Assembly: GCA_030681235.1 (NCBI GenBank)
Contig: JAUXWY010000262.1
Coordinates: forward strand, 1-37,858
Length of the DNA: 37,858 nt
Origin: Pirellulaceae bacterium
GTDB lineage: Bacteria; Planctomycetota; Planctomycetia; Pirellulales; Pirellulaceae
Direction of reading: 5' to 3'
Shown here piece by piece: positions 27,295-34,857 of the stretch. A program made the position numbers and the translations under genes. Under the pieces are notes generated by a model, which saw nothing but the letters and a program-made list of their open reading frames with translations, did not search any database and was not told the DNA's origin. The stretch's first letter is position 1. Every line of letters begins with the position of its first letter.

Positions 27295-30200
27295 ATGTTT
27301 ATGGCAAACGATGGTGTGCTGTCTAATTCAATCTTGCAACGTCCATCAATTTTAATTCAGTACATGCGGGCGATTGGCCCTGGCACGGTGTTATGGAAAT
27401 CAGGTTCAGACTCGATTCGCAATGACGGCACTGCGCACGAAATTCTTAAATGGCTACTTCCAAATTATGCCTTCCAGGCCGTCCCCGACAACCACCTGAA
27501 GTTTAATGGTGTGTCAACCGAAACCGACGTTGATCCCAAGCAATATGATCTAATTGATCAATTGACCGATCAAGATAATTCGCAGTATGAAAACTACCGC
27601 CAGTGGTCGCCAACCTATGCGGCTTTAAAGAAACGAAAGACGCATCTAAATAAGTACCGCGATGACGGCCCCGCATTTTATTACCATGTCGAAACCGCCT
27701 ACCAAATCCCGCAAACAGAACCAATCGTGGTTCTGGGATCACCCGAAGGTTTTCTAGGATATCATCACCCGGCAACAGGCCCGCTCCCTAGCTTTCGAAC
27801 ATTGTTGGATGATTGCGGGTATAGCGCGGCGATCAAACTCGCGGCTCAATGCGAAAACGTTGGCTTGGTGCTAAAAACACCGGACGGTGAGTTCAAAAAA
27901 TTTTCCTTCGAGAATTACCTCGATATCAGTTTGATTTTCTTGGGCCGGACCAGTTACGGACGAACAGTACTCGTCCTGGCCGGTTCTCGTTGCTCGTTTG
28001 GAACACTGGCAGCGACTCGGATCGCTTGCGATTTTTGGCGGCACCCAGTAAATGAAATTGTCTGTCAAGCAATGGATTCCAATCCAAAACCTGCTCTAGA
28101 ACCGGGAATCGTCGTGTATCGAACGAAGTGGCAATTGCGTCCCCCGATTGTTGAGCCATTTGCAACACCAGTAAAACCGGAACCAGACATAACTGACGCG
28201 TCACCATTGCGAATACCTCACTCATTTAAGCCGTACTCGATTGACGAACCGATAGCGGCGGAACTGCTCTATTCTTCGATCGAACCCGATCATAACGAAT
28301 TGTTCTTTGCAGAACGTAGCGAAAAGCTAAAAAGCTTGGAACGACCCGTTTTTGTGCATCTAGCTCGTGAGAATCCGCTGGTAAAATACCTCAACCAAGG
28401 TCCTGTTTCTGTCATTTCCAAGTGGTACCCCGAAGATCTTCGCGACGATGGAAAAGCTAAAGATCTTTTGGCTCGAAAAATTCCGTCATATAACTATGTT
28501 CCCATCGCTCCCGGATTGCCAATCATTCGTAATTCTGCGTCGTTTTCGAATGAAATCGACACAATGCTCCAACCGAAGGATCCAGAAAAAGGCGACTGGG
28601 CAGAAATATTTGAGTACGATCCACAGCCGCGGGCACTCTTCGAATTTTGGGAGAGTTTGGAAAAGTATAGATCGTCCCAACCACAAGAAAATCTACATTT
28701 CGTCGACGATCTAAATGCTCATTTTAGGATTCCTAAGGACGGCCCCTGTATCATATTAGGCGCGCCGGAAAGTTTCGTCTGCTATGGGTTGCCAGGGACC
28801 CAGTTTAATGAGTTAATCGAGAAGGCCCAGTATCCAAATCGTTTTCAATTCAATTGGAAGAAGGGTGAAGGTCCACTTGTGGACAGAAAACTCGATCGAA
28901 TTTTGCGAACGGAGTTGTCGGAAGAGGATGACGGCTTCATTAAATCCGACGTCGGGGTCATTTACATCTCCAAAACGGTTCACCAACGCGACCTGATCAT
29001 TGTTGCAGGAAACAAATGGTTGGGAACTTTAGCTGGCGTGCAACTTCTGTTGGCGGACAACCGACCGGAGATAAATTGCGTTCTCGAGCGATATTTGGCC
29101 GGGGAATTGCAGACGGTCGAGTTGGCTTTCAAATGCCGACGGGTAGATAATCGCCAGCCGCCGATTTCTGGACAAAATATGCATGCGGAAGCCGACGATG
29201 TGGGCGACTTAGACATCACACTGATTAATTCCCTAAACGACTTGAAATACCGCTGGCCGCGTAAAAGTCAGCGATTGTTTGAACCAATTCTGAACGCGCT
29301 GACGAACCCCAATGTGGTTAAGGCCGTTGAAGTCCAGGACGATGGGTTTGTCCTTCGCAGTTCCGGAAGCGAATTGACTGTCTACTGTCCCCACGAATAT
29401 GAGGCTGGCGGGCATAAGATACGCCCAGGAAATAAAACCGCGGCGCAACTTGAAACTATTTCGCGATTGCTCCGCCAGTTTCATGAAACGCGATTGCCCG
29501 CCGCCAACTTTTGCTATCCGTTTTTTATACTGGGGGCCTCTGGCACTGGCAAAGAATTTATTCATCACTTCGTTCATAAAATAGTGGGAGAACTTCTAAC
29601 ACCTGCAAAAGGAACAGAAAAAAAGGCGGCAGTGAAACCTGAGGAGAAAAAGAAAGCCGATTCCAGGCATGCGTCAGCACAATCGTCAGGCAATACCGCC
29701 GCCAGCGAAACATCCGGAAAGTCAAAGGACTCCATTATAACCGCCCAAAACGGCACCGCGAATCAAGTGGAAAAAGTCGAAGCCACTTCAGCTAAAGAAA
29801 ATCGGACTGTTCTTCCACTCCGATCGTTCAACGCAGCTGCGATGACTCCAACTCTTCTGGAAGCCGAACTTTTCGGCCACAAAAAGGGAACATTCAATGA
29901 CGCGTACGAAGACCGGGCGGGGGCGTTTGGCGACATGAATGGCGGTGTGCTATTCTTAGATGAATTCCTGGCGGTCGCCCCCGAGACATTGAAACACATG
30001 CAGAGCGCGCTTCTGAGGGTTATGGAAACGGGCGCTTACAATAGAGTTGGGGACAATATTCCTCGGTCCACGGAAACTCATTTAGTCCTTGCGACTGACG
30101 GCGCCAGATCGAAGGACGGATTGAGGGATCTAGTTGCAACCGGAATGTTCTCCGAAGCATTTTTCAATCGAATCCAAGGGCGGACATTTGCTTTAGAGCC

Positions 30201-31113
30201 ACTCTCTGAACGTCCCATGGAGATTCTTTCGAGCTTTTTTCAGCATCTTCAAGACGAGCAGGAGGAGCCCTACACAATTCAATTATCAGCGTTAAGGCGT
30301 TTGTTGTTTAATAGTTGGAATGGAAATTTCAGAGATTTGCGTACTGTTGCGCAAGATTTGCCAAATGAGTGTCGAAAAAAAGGGGTCACGGCTGCCGACC
30401 TCGATCGGGCTCTGGGTGCTACTCTGAGTAGTAATGATTACAACTCTTCAACTGCCGATGGAAAGTTGATTACCGTTAACATTAGGATTGGCTTGCCGGT
30501 CCCATTCACGGCCATCGGGGAGCAGTTGAAACAGGACCAATGGCAGAAGTTGAATCAGAACAATTGGCCTGTCCTAAACCATAGCATAACCGACACAAAC
30601 GAGAGAAAGGCGATTGCCGATCTAATTAAAATAGTGAACGTCGGTGACTTTGGACAGAATCGGAACGATCTTGGTAAGGGCGCGGGTATGGAGACATCAA
30701 CATCACTACCGTTTTTGGCCTCGTTGCCTAAAACTTCTCCGGAAGCGATTGTGTCGTTTGTAGTTCAACAACTAACTTCTTTAAAGGAAGACTGGCGGAT
30801 AATCCAAGCCGACGACGATTCCAAGGCAATGGCCATTAAGCTATATAACGAATTTCCACCGGCGCGGCTAACAAACAACGGCTGGGCGATCCGTTTTTTG
30901 CGGATCGCGTTGGAAACTGGCTGGGACGTACGAACGGACCAACAAATCAAAGCGATGCGTCATATTGCGTACTTCAAGTTTCGCTCAAAGTGGGGCCCAG
31001 GTGAAAAAAGATCTTTCCCGATTCAACTACAAAATGAAGGTGAACTCGCGACCCACTCACGTGCAGAGTATTCCGCGTACATGGATTTACTAACACGGGT
31101 AATCGCCACGTGA
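27295..31113 (+). CDS. AAA+ protein of the sigma54-activator type with duplicated N-terminal module
   Basis: A 1272-residue protein. Two related modules lie at about residues 25-250 and 365-590: RNDG (42-45) and RDDG (383-386); GSPEGF (148-153) and GAPESF (489-494); LVLAGSRCSFGTLAA (226-240) and LIIVAGNKWLGTLAG (567-581). All are offset by exactly 341. The AAA+ core has Walker A GASGTGKE (747-754), a Lys/Glu/Ala-rich linker insert (about 768-835), ELFGHKKGTFNDA where activators have GAFTGA (865-870), Walker B GGVLFLDE (883-890) and Arg959 in EAFFNRI. The C-terminal 200 residues show no clear helix-turn-helix. It is probably a ligand- or partner-sensing ATPase that activates the two flanking sigma54 promoters; without the canonical Thr in the GAFTGA loop this is uncertain. 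GGGG lies 7 bases before the ATG; an ATG at 27301 is also possible. Confidence 0.85.
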   Translation: MFMANDGVLSNSILQRPSILIQYMRAIGPGTVLWKSGSDSIRNDGTAHEILKWLLPNYAFQAVPDNHLKFNGVSTETDVDPKQYDLIDQLTDQDNSQYENYRQWSPTYAALKKRKTHLNKYRDDGPAFYYHVETAYQIPQTEPIVVLGSPEGFLGYHHPATGPLPSFRTLLDDCGYSAAIKLAAQCENVGLVLKTPDGEFKKFSFENYLDISLIFLGRTSYGRTVLVLAGSRCSFGTLAATRIACDFWRHPVNEIVCQAMDSNPKPALEPGIVVYRTKWQLRPPIVEPFATPVKPEPDITDASPLRIPHSFKPYSIDEPIAAELLYSSIEPDHNELFFAERSEKLKSLERPVFVHLARENPLVKYLNQGPVSVISKWYPEDLRDDGKAKDLLARKIPSYNYVPIAPGLPIIRNSASFSNEIDTMLQPKDPEKGDWAEIFEYDPQPRALFEFWESLEKYRSSQPQENLHFVDDLNAHFRIPKDGPCIILGAPESFVCYGLPGTQFNELIEKAQYPNRFQFNWKKGEGPLVDRKLDRILRTELSEEDDGFIKSDVGVIYISKTVHQRDLIIVAGNKWLGTLAGVQLLLADNRPEINCVLERYLAGELQTVELAFKCRRVDNRQPPISGQNMHAEADDVGDLDITLINSLNDLKYRWPRKSQRLFEPILNALTNPNVVKAVEVQDDGFVLRSSGSELTVYCPHEYEAGGHKIRPGNKTAAQLETISRLLRQFHETRLPAANFCYPFFILGASGTGKEFIHHFVHKIVGELLTPAKGTEKKAAVKPEEKKKADSRHASAQSSGNTAASETSGKSKDSIITAQNGTANQVEKVEATSAKENRTVLPLRSFNAAAMTPTLLEAELFGHKKGTFNDAYEDRAGAFGDMNGGVLFLDEFLAVAPETLKHMQSALLRVMETGAYNRVGDNIPRSTETHLVLATDGARSKDGLRDLVATGMFSEAFFNRIQGRTFALEPLSERPMEILSSFFQHLQDEQEEPYTIQLSALRRLLFNSWNGNFRDLRTVAQDLPNECRKKGVTAADLDRALGATLSSNDYNSSTADGKLITVNIRIGLPVPFTAIGEQLKQDQWQKLNQNNWPVLNHSITDTNERKAIADLIKIVNVGDFGQNRNDLGKGAGMETSTSLPFLASLPKTSPEAIVSFVVQQLTSLKEDWRIIQADDDSKAMAIKLYNEFPPARLTNNGWAIRFLRIALETGWDVRTDQQIKAMRHIAYFKFRSKWGPGEKRSFPIQLQNEGELATHSRAEYSAYMDLLTRVIAT

Positions 31114-31120
31114 GACCTGG

Positions 31121-31152
31121 TTCGGCCCGGCTATTTCACAGCTGGGCCCGAA
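31121..31152. other. Hairpin after the AAA+ gene
   Basis: TTCGGCCC and GGGCCCGAA pair with one bulge around GGCTATTTCACAGCT, starting 8 bases after the stop. There is no T-run, so it may be an attenuating or mRNA-stabilising hairpin rather than an intrinsic terminator. Confidence 0.45.
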
Positions 31153-31178
31153 TTCGCCAGATTCCACCCATTCTCCAT

Positions 31179-31191
31179 TAACAGCATGTTA
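31179..31191. promoter_or_regulatory. Candidate activator-binding palindrome
   Basis: TAACA-GCA-TGTTA is a perfect palindrome centred about 92 bases upstream of the predicted sigma54 start, in the usual range for enhancer sites of sigma54 activators. No second copy was found near the leftward promoter, so this is weak. Confidence 0.25.
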
Positions 31192-31250
31192 TGGCAGTTC
31201 AAAGGCGTATTAACCGTCATTAATGGCGATTTCGCGCTGACCTATTCTGT

Positions 31251-31266
31251 TGGCACTTCGTTTGCT
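31251..31266 (+). promoter_or_regulatory. Perfect sigma54 (-24/-12) promoter
   Basis: TGGCACTTCGTTTGCT is an exact match to TGGCAC-N5-TTGCW with GG-N10-GC spacing. It lies 50 bases before the MFS-like gene and 137 bases after the AAA+ gene. Such a match is expected by chance about once in two million positions per strand at equal base composition. Confidence 0.8.
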
Positions 31267-31316
31267 GTTTCTTTGATCGCCGGCAATCTAGTTCTTTTGC
31301 GATTGAAGAGAAAAGC

Positions 31317-32423
31317 ATGGACTTGAAAACAACGTTTTGGCGAGCCGCCCTTCTGATGGGCGTTTCGTTTTTTAGTATTACCGTAACTGGAATAGGTCTG
31401 GGACTTGTTTTCTCTGAACAATTCGGCCACACGCGTGGCCCGGCAGTGTCTTCGATCGGAGGGGGGCTTGGTACGGCCTTGGTTGGTTTCCTGCTGTTTC
31501 TGGCTGGACGGAATGGCTTTGTGCTTGAACCGCGTCGACATCTAGCTCCGGTCGCAATTTTAACTTTCATTCTAAATCTGATGATTTTCGTCCTGCTGGG
31601 ATGGAACTACTTGGATCTATATTTGGGCGCCGTGTTCGCGGCCTTTGTATCGGTGGCAAACACAACGACGATGGCGCTGGCCATGACTGCTGTCCTTTCC
31701 ACTCAAGTACCGTTTGCGAAGGTTCGCTGTTTCGGAACGCTCGGATTCGCCGCTGCCTTCGTTACCATTTCGCTGCTTGATGTTTGGTCAGCGGTTTTCG
31801 TTGGGTTGATCGGCTTGACCACTTTGGCATTTTCGGTGGTTCCTGAATCGACGATCTGCCGCACAAGTTTCGAACCCACGGCTAAACAAGTCCATCTGTG
31901 GCCAATTTTTGTTGCGATCGTTGCTTACGGACTACTTTCCGCGTCGGCACGTACTTATGAAATCTACGGACCCTTGCGGCTTGTCGGCAGCTCCAGCGGG
32001 GTGGCGGCAGTGCTGATACTCGCGACGCTAGAAATTTTAGCCTTGTTGTGCATCAAGGTTTTAGATCTCACCTGGATTCTTGCCGCAACAACGGCATGGA
32101 TTGCGGCCTATGTCTGCTATGTTTTCTGGGGCGGTTTTGGCGAGATCCTCGCGATGGTATTTATCTCGGTCAATTGCTTAGGGCAAAGCAGCTTGATCCA
32201 ATTCGCGGCGCGTCAAAGTCATGCTCCGGGTAACGTCCAATTGTGGTATCAACTCACTGGGACAGCAGTTGGAATTGCAATCGCATGCATTTCGTCGCAG
32301 TTGGACTCTTTGGCTTCGGTCTGGTTTTTTGGTTTGAGTGTATCAGCGATTGTGGCACCCGGGCTCTGGGTGTGTGCCTGGCTCTTGAGAAAAAGTGGCG
32401 ACTTGATGAGAGGAACAAAGTGA
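31317..32423 (+). CDS. MFS-like polytopic membrane protein
   Basis: A 368-residue protein with about eleven hydrophobic segments. The pattern, including VRCFGTLGFAAAF before a membrane segment in the middle of the N-terminal half, resembles the MFS_1-like/nucleoside-symporter group, where VRLWGSxGF is typical. No substrate motif is clear. The second half contains GSSSGVAAVLILATLEILAL. It is somewhat short for a 12-helix MFS protein. A perfect sigma54 promoter directly precedes it, and a helical protein gene follows 60 bases downstream, so the two probably form one sigma54-dependent unit. It could export or sense a signal molecule (inference). Confidence 0.75.
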   Translation: MDLKTTFWRAALLMGVSFFSITVTGIGLGLVFSEQFGHTRGPAVSSIGGGLGTALVGFLLFLAGRNGFVLEPRRHLAPVAILTFILNLMIFVLLGWNYLDLYLGAVFAAFVSVANTTTMALAMTAVLSTQVPFAKVRCFGTLGFAAAFVTISLLDVWSAVFVGLIGLTTLAFSVVPESTICRTSFEPTAKQVHLWPIFVAIVAYGLLSASARTYEIYGPLRLVGSSSGVAAVLILATLEILALLCIKVLDLTWILAATTAWIAAYVCYVFWGGFGEILAMVFISVNCLGQSSLIQFAARQSHAPGNVQLWYQLTGTAVGIAIACISSQLDSLASVWFFGLSVSAIVAPGLWVCAWLLRKSGDLMRGTK

Positions 32424-32483
32424 AAAAAGTCGGGGGGGGCGCGTTGATTTGTGTGACACAGCAATTGTTTGGGATGGTGTAAG

Positions 32484-33266
32484 ATGGACTTGAAATCGTT
32501 GAAATGTCTGGTGGAGAGCCTGTCCGAGAAGAATGCCGCCGTATACTCGGAAGGTGAGCAGTTGAAGATCTATTTGCCGGTTTTAAACGAATTGAAATTA
32601 ATCACGAATGTTGCCGAGTTATGCAAAGTCGACGACAAGCTTCTCTGTCCGGCAGAAATCATCTGGTGCCTGCAATTTCGCCTCGATCGCTGGAATACAA
32701 TTCTGAAATCATTTCGCATTGTCGAGCGTCGAATGACAAGACAAATTGAGGTCATCGAAGACCTCGTCAGCCACTTGAACGCTCTTCTTACAGAGTTTAA
32801 TTGGGGACAGTTCGAAATGATCCGAGCGAACGTGGGAGCATTGTGCCAAAAATCGCTGCCTGACAAGTCTGCGATCGGCATAGCCGAAAGAATCATTGAA
32901 TGTGCCAAGAACCAAGTCGGTCGACGATTTGCAATTGACTGCGTGTGTATTGGCGACGTTGTGCTGCAATATTCCATCGGCAATCCGGACTCTGGAAGGC
33001 TGCGGCAATTGACTTCAAGTGCGATCAAACAGTGGCGCAATGGTGATATATCTGCTCGGGAATTGGTCGTAATCTTGAACCGCGTCATTCGTAAAGTTGA
33101 TGTTCCCGTGCAGAAATTCGAAGAATTCGCTCGGGAGCTCCAAGATATTCATATCATCATTGGATCTCAAAAACTGGACGACGCGAAATATCGACAATGT
33201 AACCTTGCAGTTTCCTCAAATATTCGTCGTCTTCAATTAATTGTCGAAGGTGGGTCTGACAATTAG
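32484..33266 (+). CDS. Helical protein of unknown function
   Basis: A 260-residue protein with no signal peptide or membrane segment. I chose the ATG at 32484; a TTG at 32469 would add five residues. It is almost entirely amphipathic helix (RLDRWNTILKSFRIVERRMT, RQIEVIEDLVSHLNALLTEF, VQKFEEFARELQDIHIIIGS). Several Cys residues are present without a CxxC ligand pattern. No family is recognised. It shares an ATGGACTTGAAA start with the preceding MFS-like gene and is probably co-transcribed with it from the sigma54 promoter. Its role is unknown. Confidence 0.7.
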   Translation: MDLKSLKCLVESLSEKNAAVYSEGEQLKIYLPVLNELKLITNVAELCKVDDKLLCPAEIIWCLQFRLDRWNTILKSFRIVERRMTRQIEVIEDLVSHLNALLTEFNWGQFEMIRANVGALCQKSLPDKSAIGIAERIIECAKNQVGRRFAIDCVCIGDVVLQYSIGNPDSGRLRQLTSSAIKQWRNGDISARELVVILNRVIRKVDVPVQKFEEFARELQDIHIIIGSQKLDDAKYRQCNLAVSSNIRRLQLIVEGGSDN

Positions 33267-33706
33267 GGCAAACGAACGCTTGAGAGTTGGTCGCACACCG
33301 TTACAAACTCCGGAATCTAGATAACACATCCCGCTCAAGGCGGGGTGTTGGCCAAGCCGCGATAAAATATAAGGTTCGCCGTTGAACTTTACACGTCACG
33401 GCTAAAATCGGCCCACCCGCCGCGCGCAACAAGACGCCTATTCGCGTAAACATTGGTTTCACCGTGGATTAGCGTGAAGGGTTGTCCGAGTTTGGTCGAG
33501 TCGAGTTTCCCGGCCATCTGCGCCAAATTGAATTGGCTAATTCGTTCAACATCGTGCCAAAAAGGGTATGGCGCACTTCTTGCCGAAATCTGCCGCGTAA
33601 TCTGCCGAAATTCGCAGTTGGGAAACGTGCCATAAAGATACTACTCTAATTGACATTTCCCGACTGGGCCGTTTCAGTCTTTTCGAACTGTAAAGGAGCC
33701 CACGCT
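33267..33706. other. Intergenic region with a hairpin
   Basis: No gene is supported. At 33326-33348 ACATCCCGC and GCGGGGTGT form a 9-bp stem with one wobble pair and a TCAAG loop, but no T-run. A short direct repeat AATCTGCCG occurs twice around 33590-33610. AAAGGAG near 33693 is the ribosome binding site of the recombinase remnant. Confidence 0.5.
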
Positions 33707-33937
33707 ATGACAATCGCATGTTACTGTCGGGTCAGTACCCGCCAGCAAAAGAACGACTCACAAGAAGCCGAAATCAAGAAATGGTTGAAGAACAACGGCA
33801 TCCATGCCGCCAAGATCGCATGGTATTTCGACCATGAGTCTGGAAAGACTCTTTCCCGCCCGGAATTCGACCGACTACAAAAGGATATCTTCGATGGCCG
33901 AGTGCGCACGGTGATTGTCTGGAAGTTGGATCGATTG
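33707..33937 (+). pseudogene. Serine recombinase, N-terminal fragment
   Basis: 77 residues of a resolvase/invertase catalytic domain survive: MTIACYCRVSTRQQKNDSQE with nucleophile Ser10, then SRPEFDRLQKDIFDGRVRTV and VWKLDRL. Homology stops at Leu77, exactly where it joins a metallopeptidase in another frame; the frame itself runs on to 34024 with unrelated residues. A good Shine-Dalgarno (AAAGGAG) is kept. The DNA-binding part is lost, so it is not an active recombinase. Confidence 0.8.
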
Positions 33938-34545
33938 CCCCCACCGCGACACGGCTTGAGGTCGCCCGCGCCTACGCGATCAGTAAACTCGGCTGGATTC
34001 GAGCCCAACAGCACAAACTTATGAACCAGGCTCGCGAAACTCTCCGGCAGTTTATCGAACGGGAAAGCCACTACCTGTGGGGGCGGCGTTATTTGCTGTC
34101 GGTGAAATACAGAGACGGCAAGCCCTCGGTAGAGCTGGACCACAAGCGCATCGCCCTTTCAGTCCGACCGGGAAGCGACCAAATCAAGCGAGCCGCAGTT
34201 CTACATGAATGGCACAAGAAGTTGCTCCACGCAGCTGTTCCTCCTCTGATCGCAAAGTGGGAAAAAAAGCTCGGCGTAACGGTCACGGGATACTTTCTGC
34301 AACGGATGAAGACGAAATGGGGCGGCTGTAATCACAGAGTTGCGCACATTCGCCTCAATACGGAACTGGTGAAAAAGCCGAAGGATCTTCTCGAATACGT
34401 CATCGTCCATGAAATGACCCATCTGCATGAGCCGACTCATAGCGACCGCTTCATTGCCATCCTTGATCAGCATTACCCTTCTTGGCATGAAGCCCGCGCG
34501 GAACTCAACGATTTGCCGCTGGCGGCGGAAACCTGGAAGGGGTGA
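33934..34545 (+). pseudogene. YgjP-type M48 metallopeptidase, N-terminus lost
   Basis: The frame gives IAPTATRLEVARAYAISKLG, then WIRAQQHKL, and continues to an intact C-terminus with TKWGGCN, zinc-binding HEMTH and HSDRF. Only the first 30-40 residues of the family are missing, replaced by the recombinase fragment in a different frame. Translation could restart at ATG 34021, giving 174 residues with a complete active site, so it may still be made. This family is often encoded beside hsdR in type I restriction loci, and an hsdS tail lies at 23.8 kb. Confidence 0.75.
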
Positions 34546-34648
34546 TGATCCTATCGGTGATGTTCATGATGCGGCCCGATGGCTCGGTGTGAGCGTCCCT
34601 ACGATTGAACGACTGGTCAAGGCCGGACGGATACCATCGATCAAGGTG

Positions 34649-34667
34649 CCCCCCATTGGTCCCCCCA
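34649..34667 (+). repeat. 19-bp direct repeat, right copy
   Basis: CCCCCCATTGGTCCCCCCA is identical to 25403-25421 and marks the point where HTH homology ends. Confidence 0.85.
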
Positions 34668-34690
34668 TCAATGCCAATCAAGGCCCCTTA

Positions 34691-34797
34691 GAGCCCCATC
34701 AGCGAAACGAAAAAACCCCGAGAAAACCTGGGGTTTGATGGTTCGGAATGTTTGCTGCCAGATCATTGCAAACCGTACAAACGATACCCCCTAGGGG
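34691..34797. repeat. Right attachment-like repeat (tRNA-Glu 3' end and flank)
   Basis: This is the partner of the left repeat. It includes the last 11 bases of the intact tRNA-Glu gene and its full-length terminator. Confidence 0.85.
34710..34736 (-). terminator. Intrinsic terminator of tRNA-Glu
   Basis: On the minus strand AAACCCC and GGGGTTT pair around a 10-base loop, followed by a run of six T. It lies about 50 bases beyond the tRNA 3' end. The left att copy has lost the loop. Confidence 0.75.
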
Positions 34798-34857
34798 ACT
34801 CGAACCCCTGTTACCGGACTGAGAATCCGGGGTCCTGGGCCACTAGACGAAGGGGGC
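34785..34857 (-). tRNA. tRNA-Glu (anticodon CTC)
   Basis: A 73-nt cloverleaf on the minus strand. The acceptor strand is GCCCCCT, the D arm begins GTCT, the anticodon stem CCGGA/TCCGG encloses TTCTCAG (anticodon CTC), and the T arm is AGGGG-TTCGAGT-CCCCT. It closely resembles E. coli tRNA-Glu. CCA is not encoded. Position 1 pairs with 72 as G-U, and the discriminator is A rather than the usual G. The 3' end is the integration site of the island. Confidence 0.95.

Larger units (their letters stand above)
34547..34738 (+). pseudogene. Excisionase-like helix-turn-helix fragment
   Basis: The frame reads GDVHDAARWLGVSVPTIERL, then VKAGRIPSIKV: a MerR/excisionase-type HTH. It lacks a start codon and breaks off after IPSIKV, where the 19-bp repeat encoding PPIGPP begins. 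It is probably the remains of a recombination directionality or regulator gene. Confidence 0.6.
25199..34797. mobile_element. Genomic island integrated at tRNA-Glu
   Basis: About 9.6 kb bounded by direct repeats that contain the 3' end of tRNA-Glu. The interior genes are visibly more A+T-rich than the flanks, most strongly at 27.3-33.3 kb. The cargo is a small hypothetical gene, a secreted protein, an AAA+ regulator, an MFS-like protein and a helical protein. The right end holds truncated recombinase, metallopeptidase and HTH genes. No intact integrase is seen, so the island is probably immobile or depends on another element. Confidence 0.72.
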
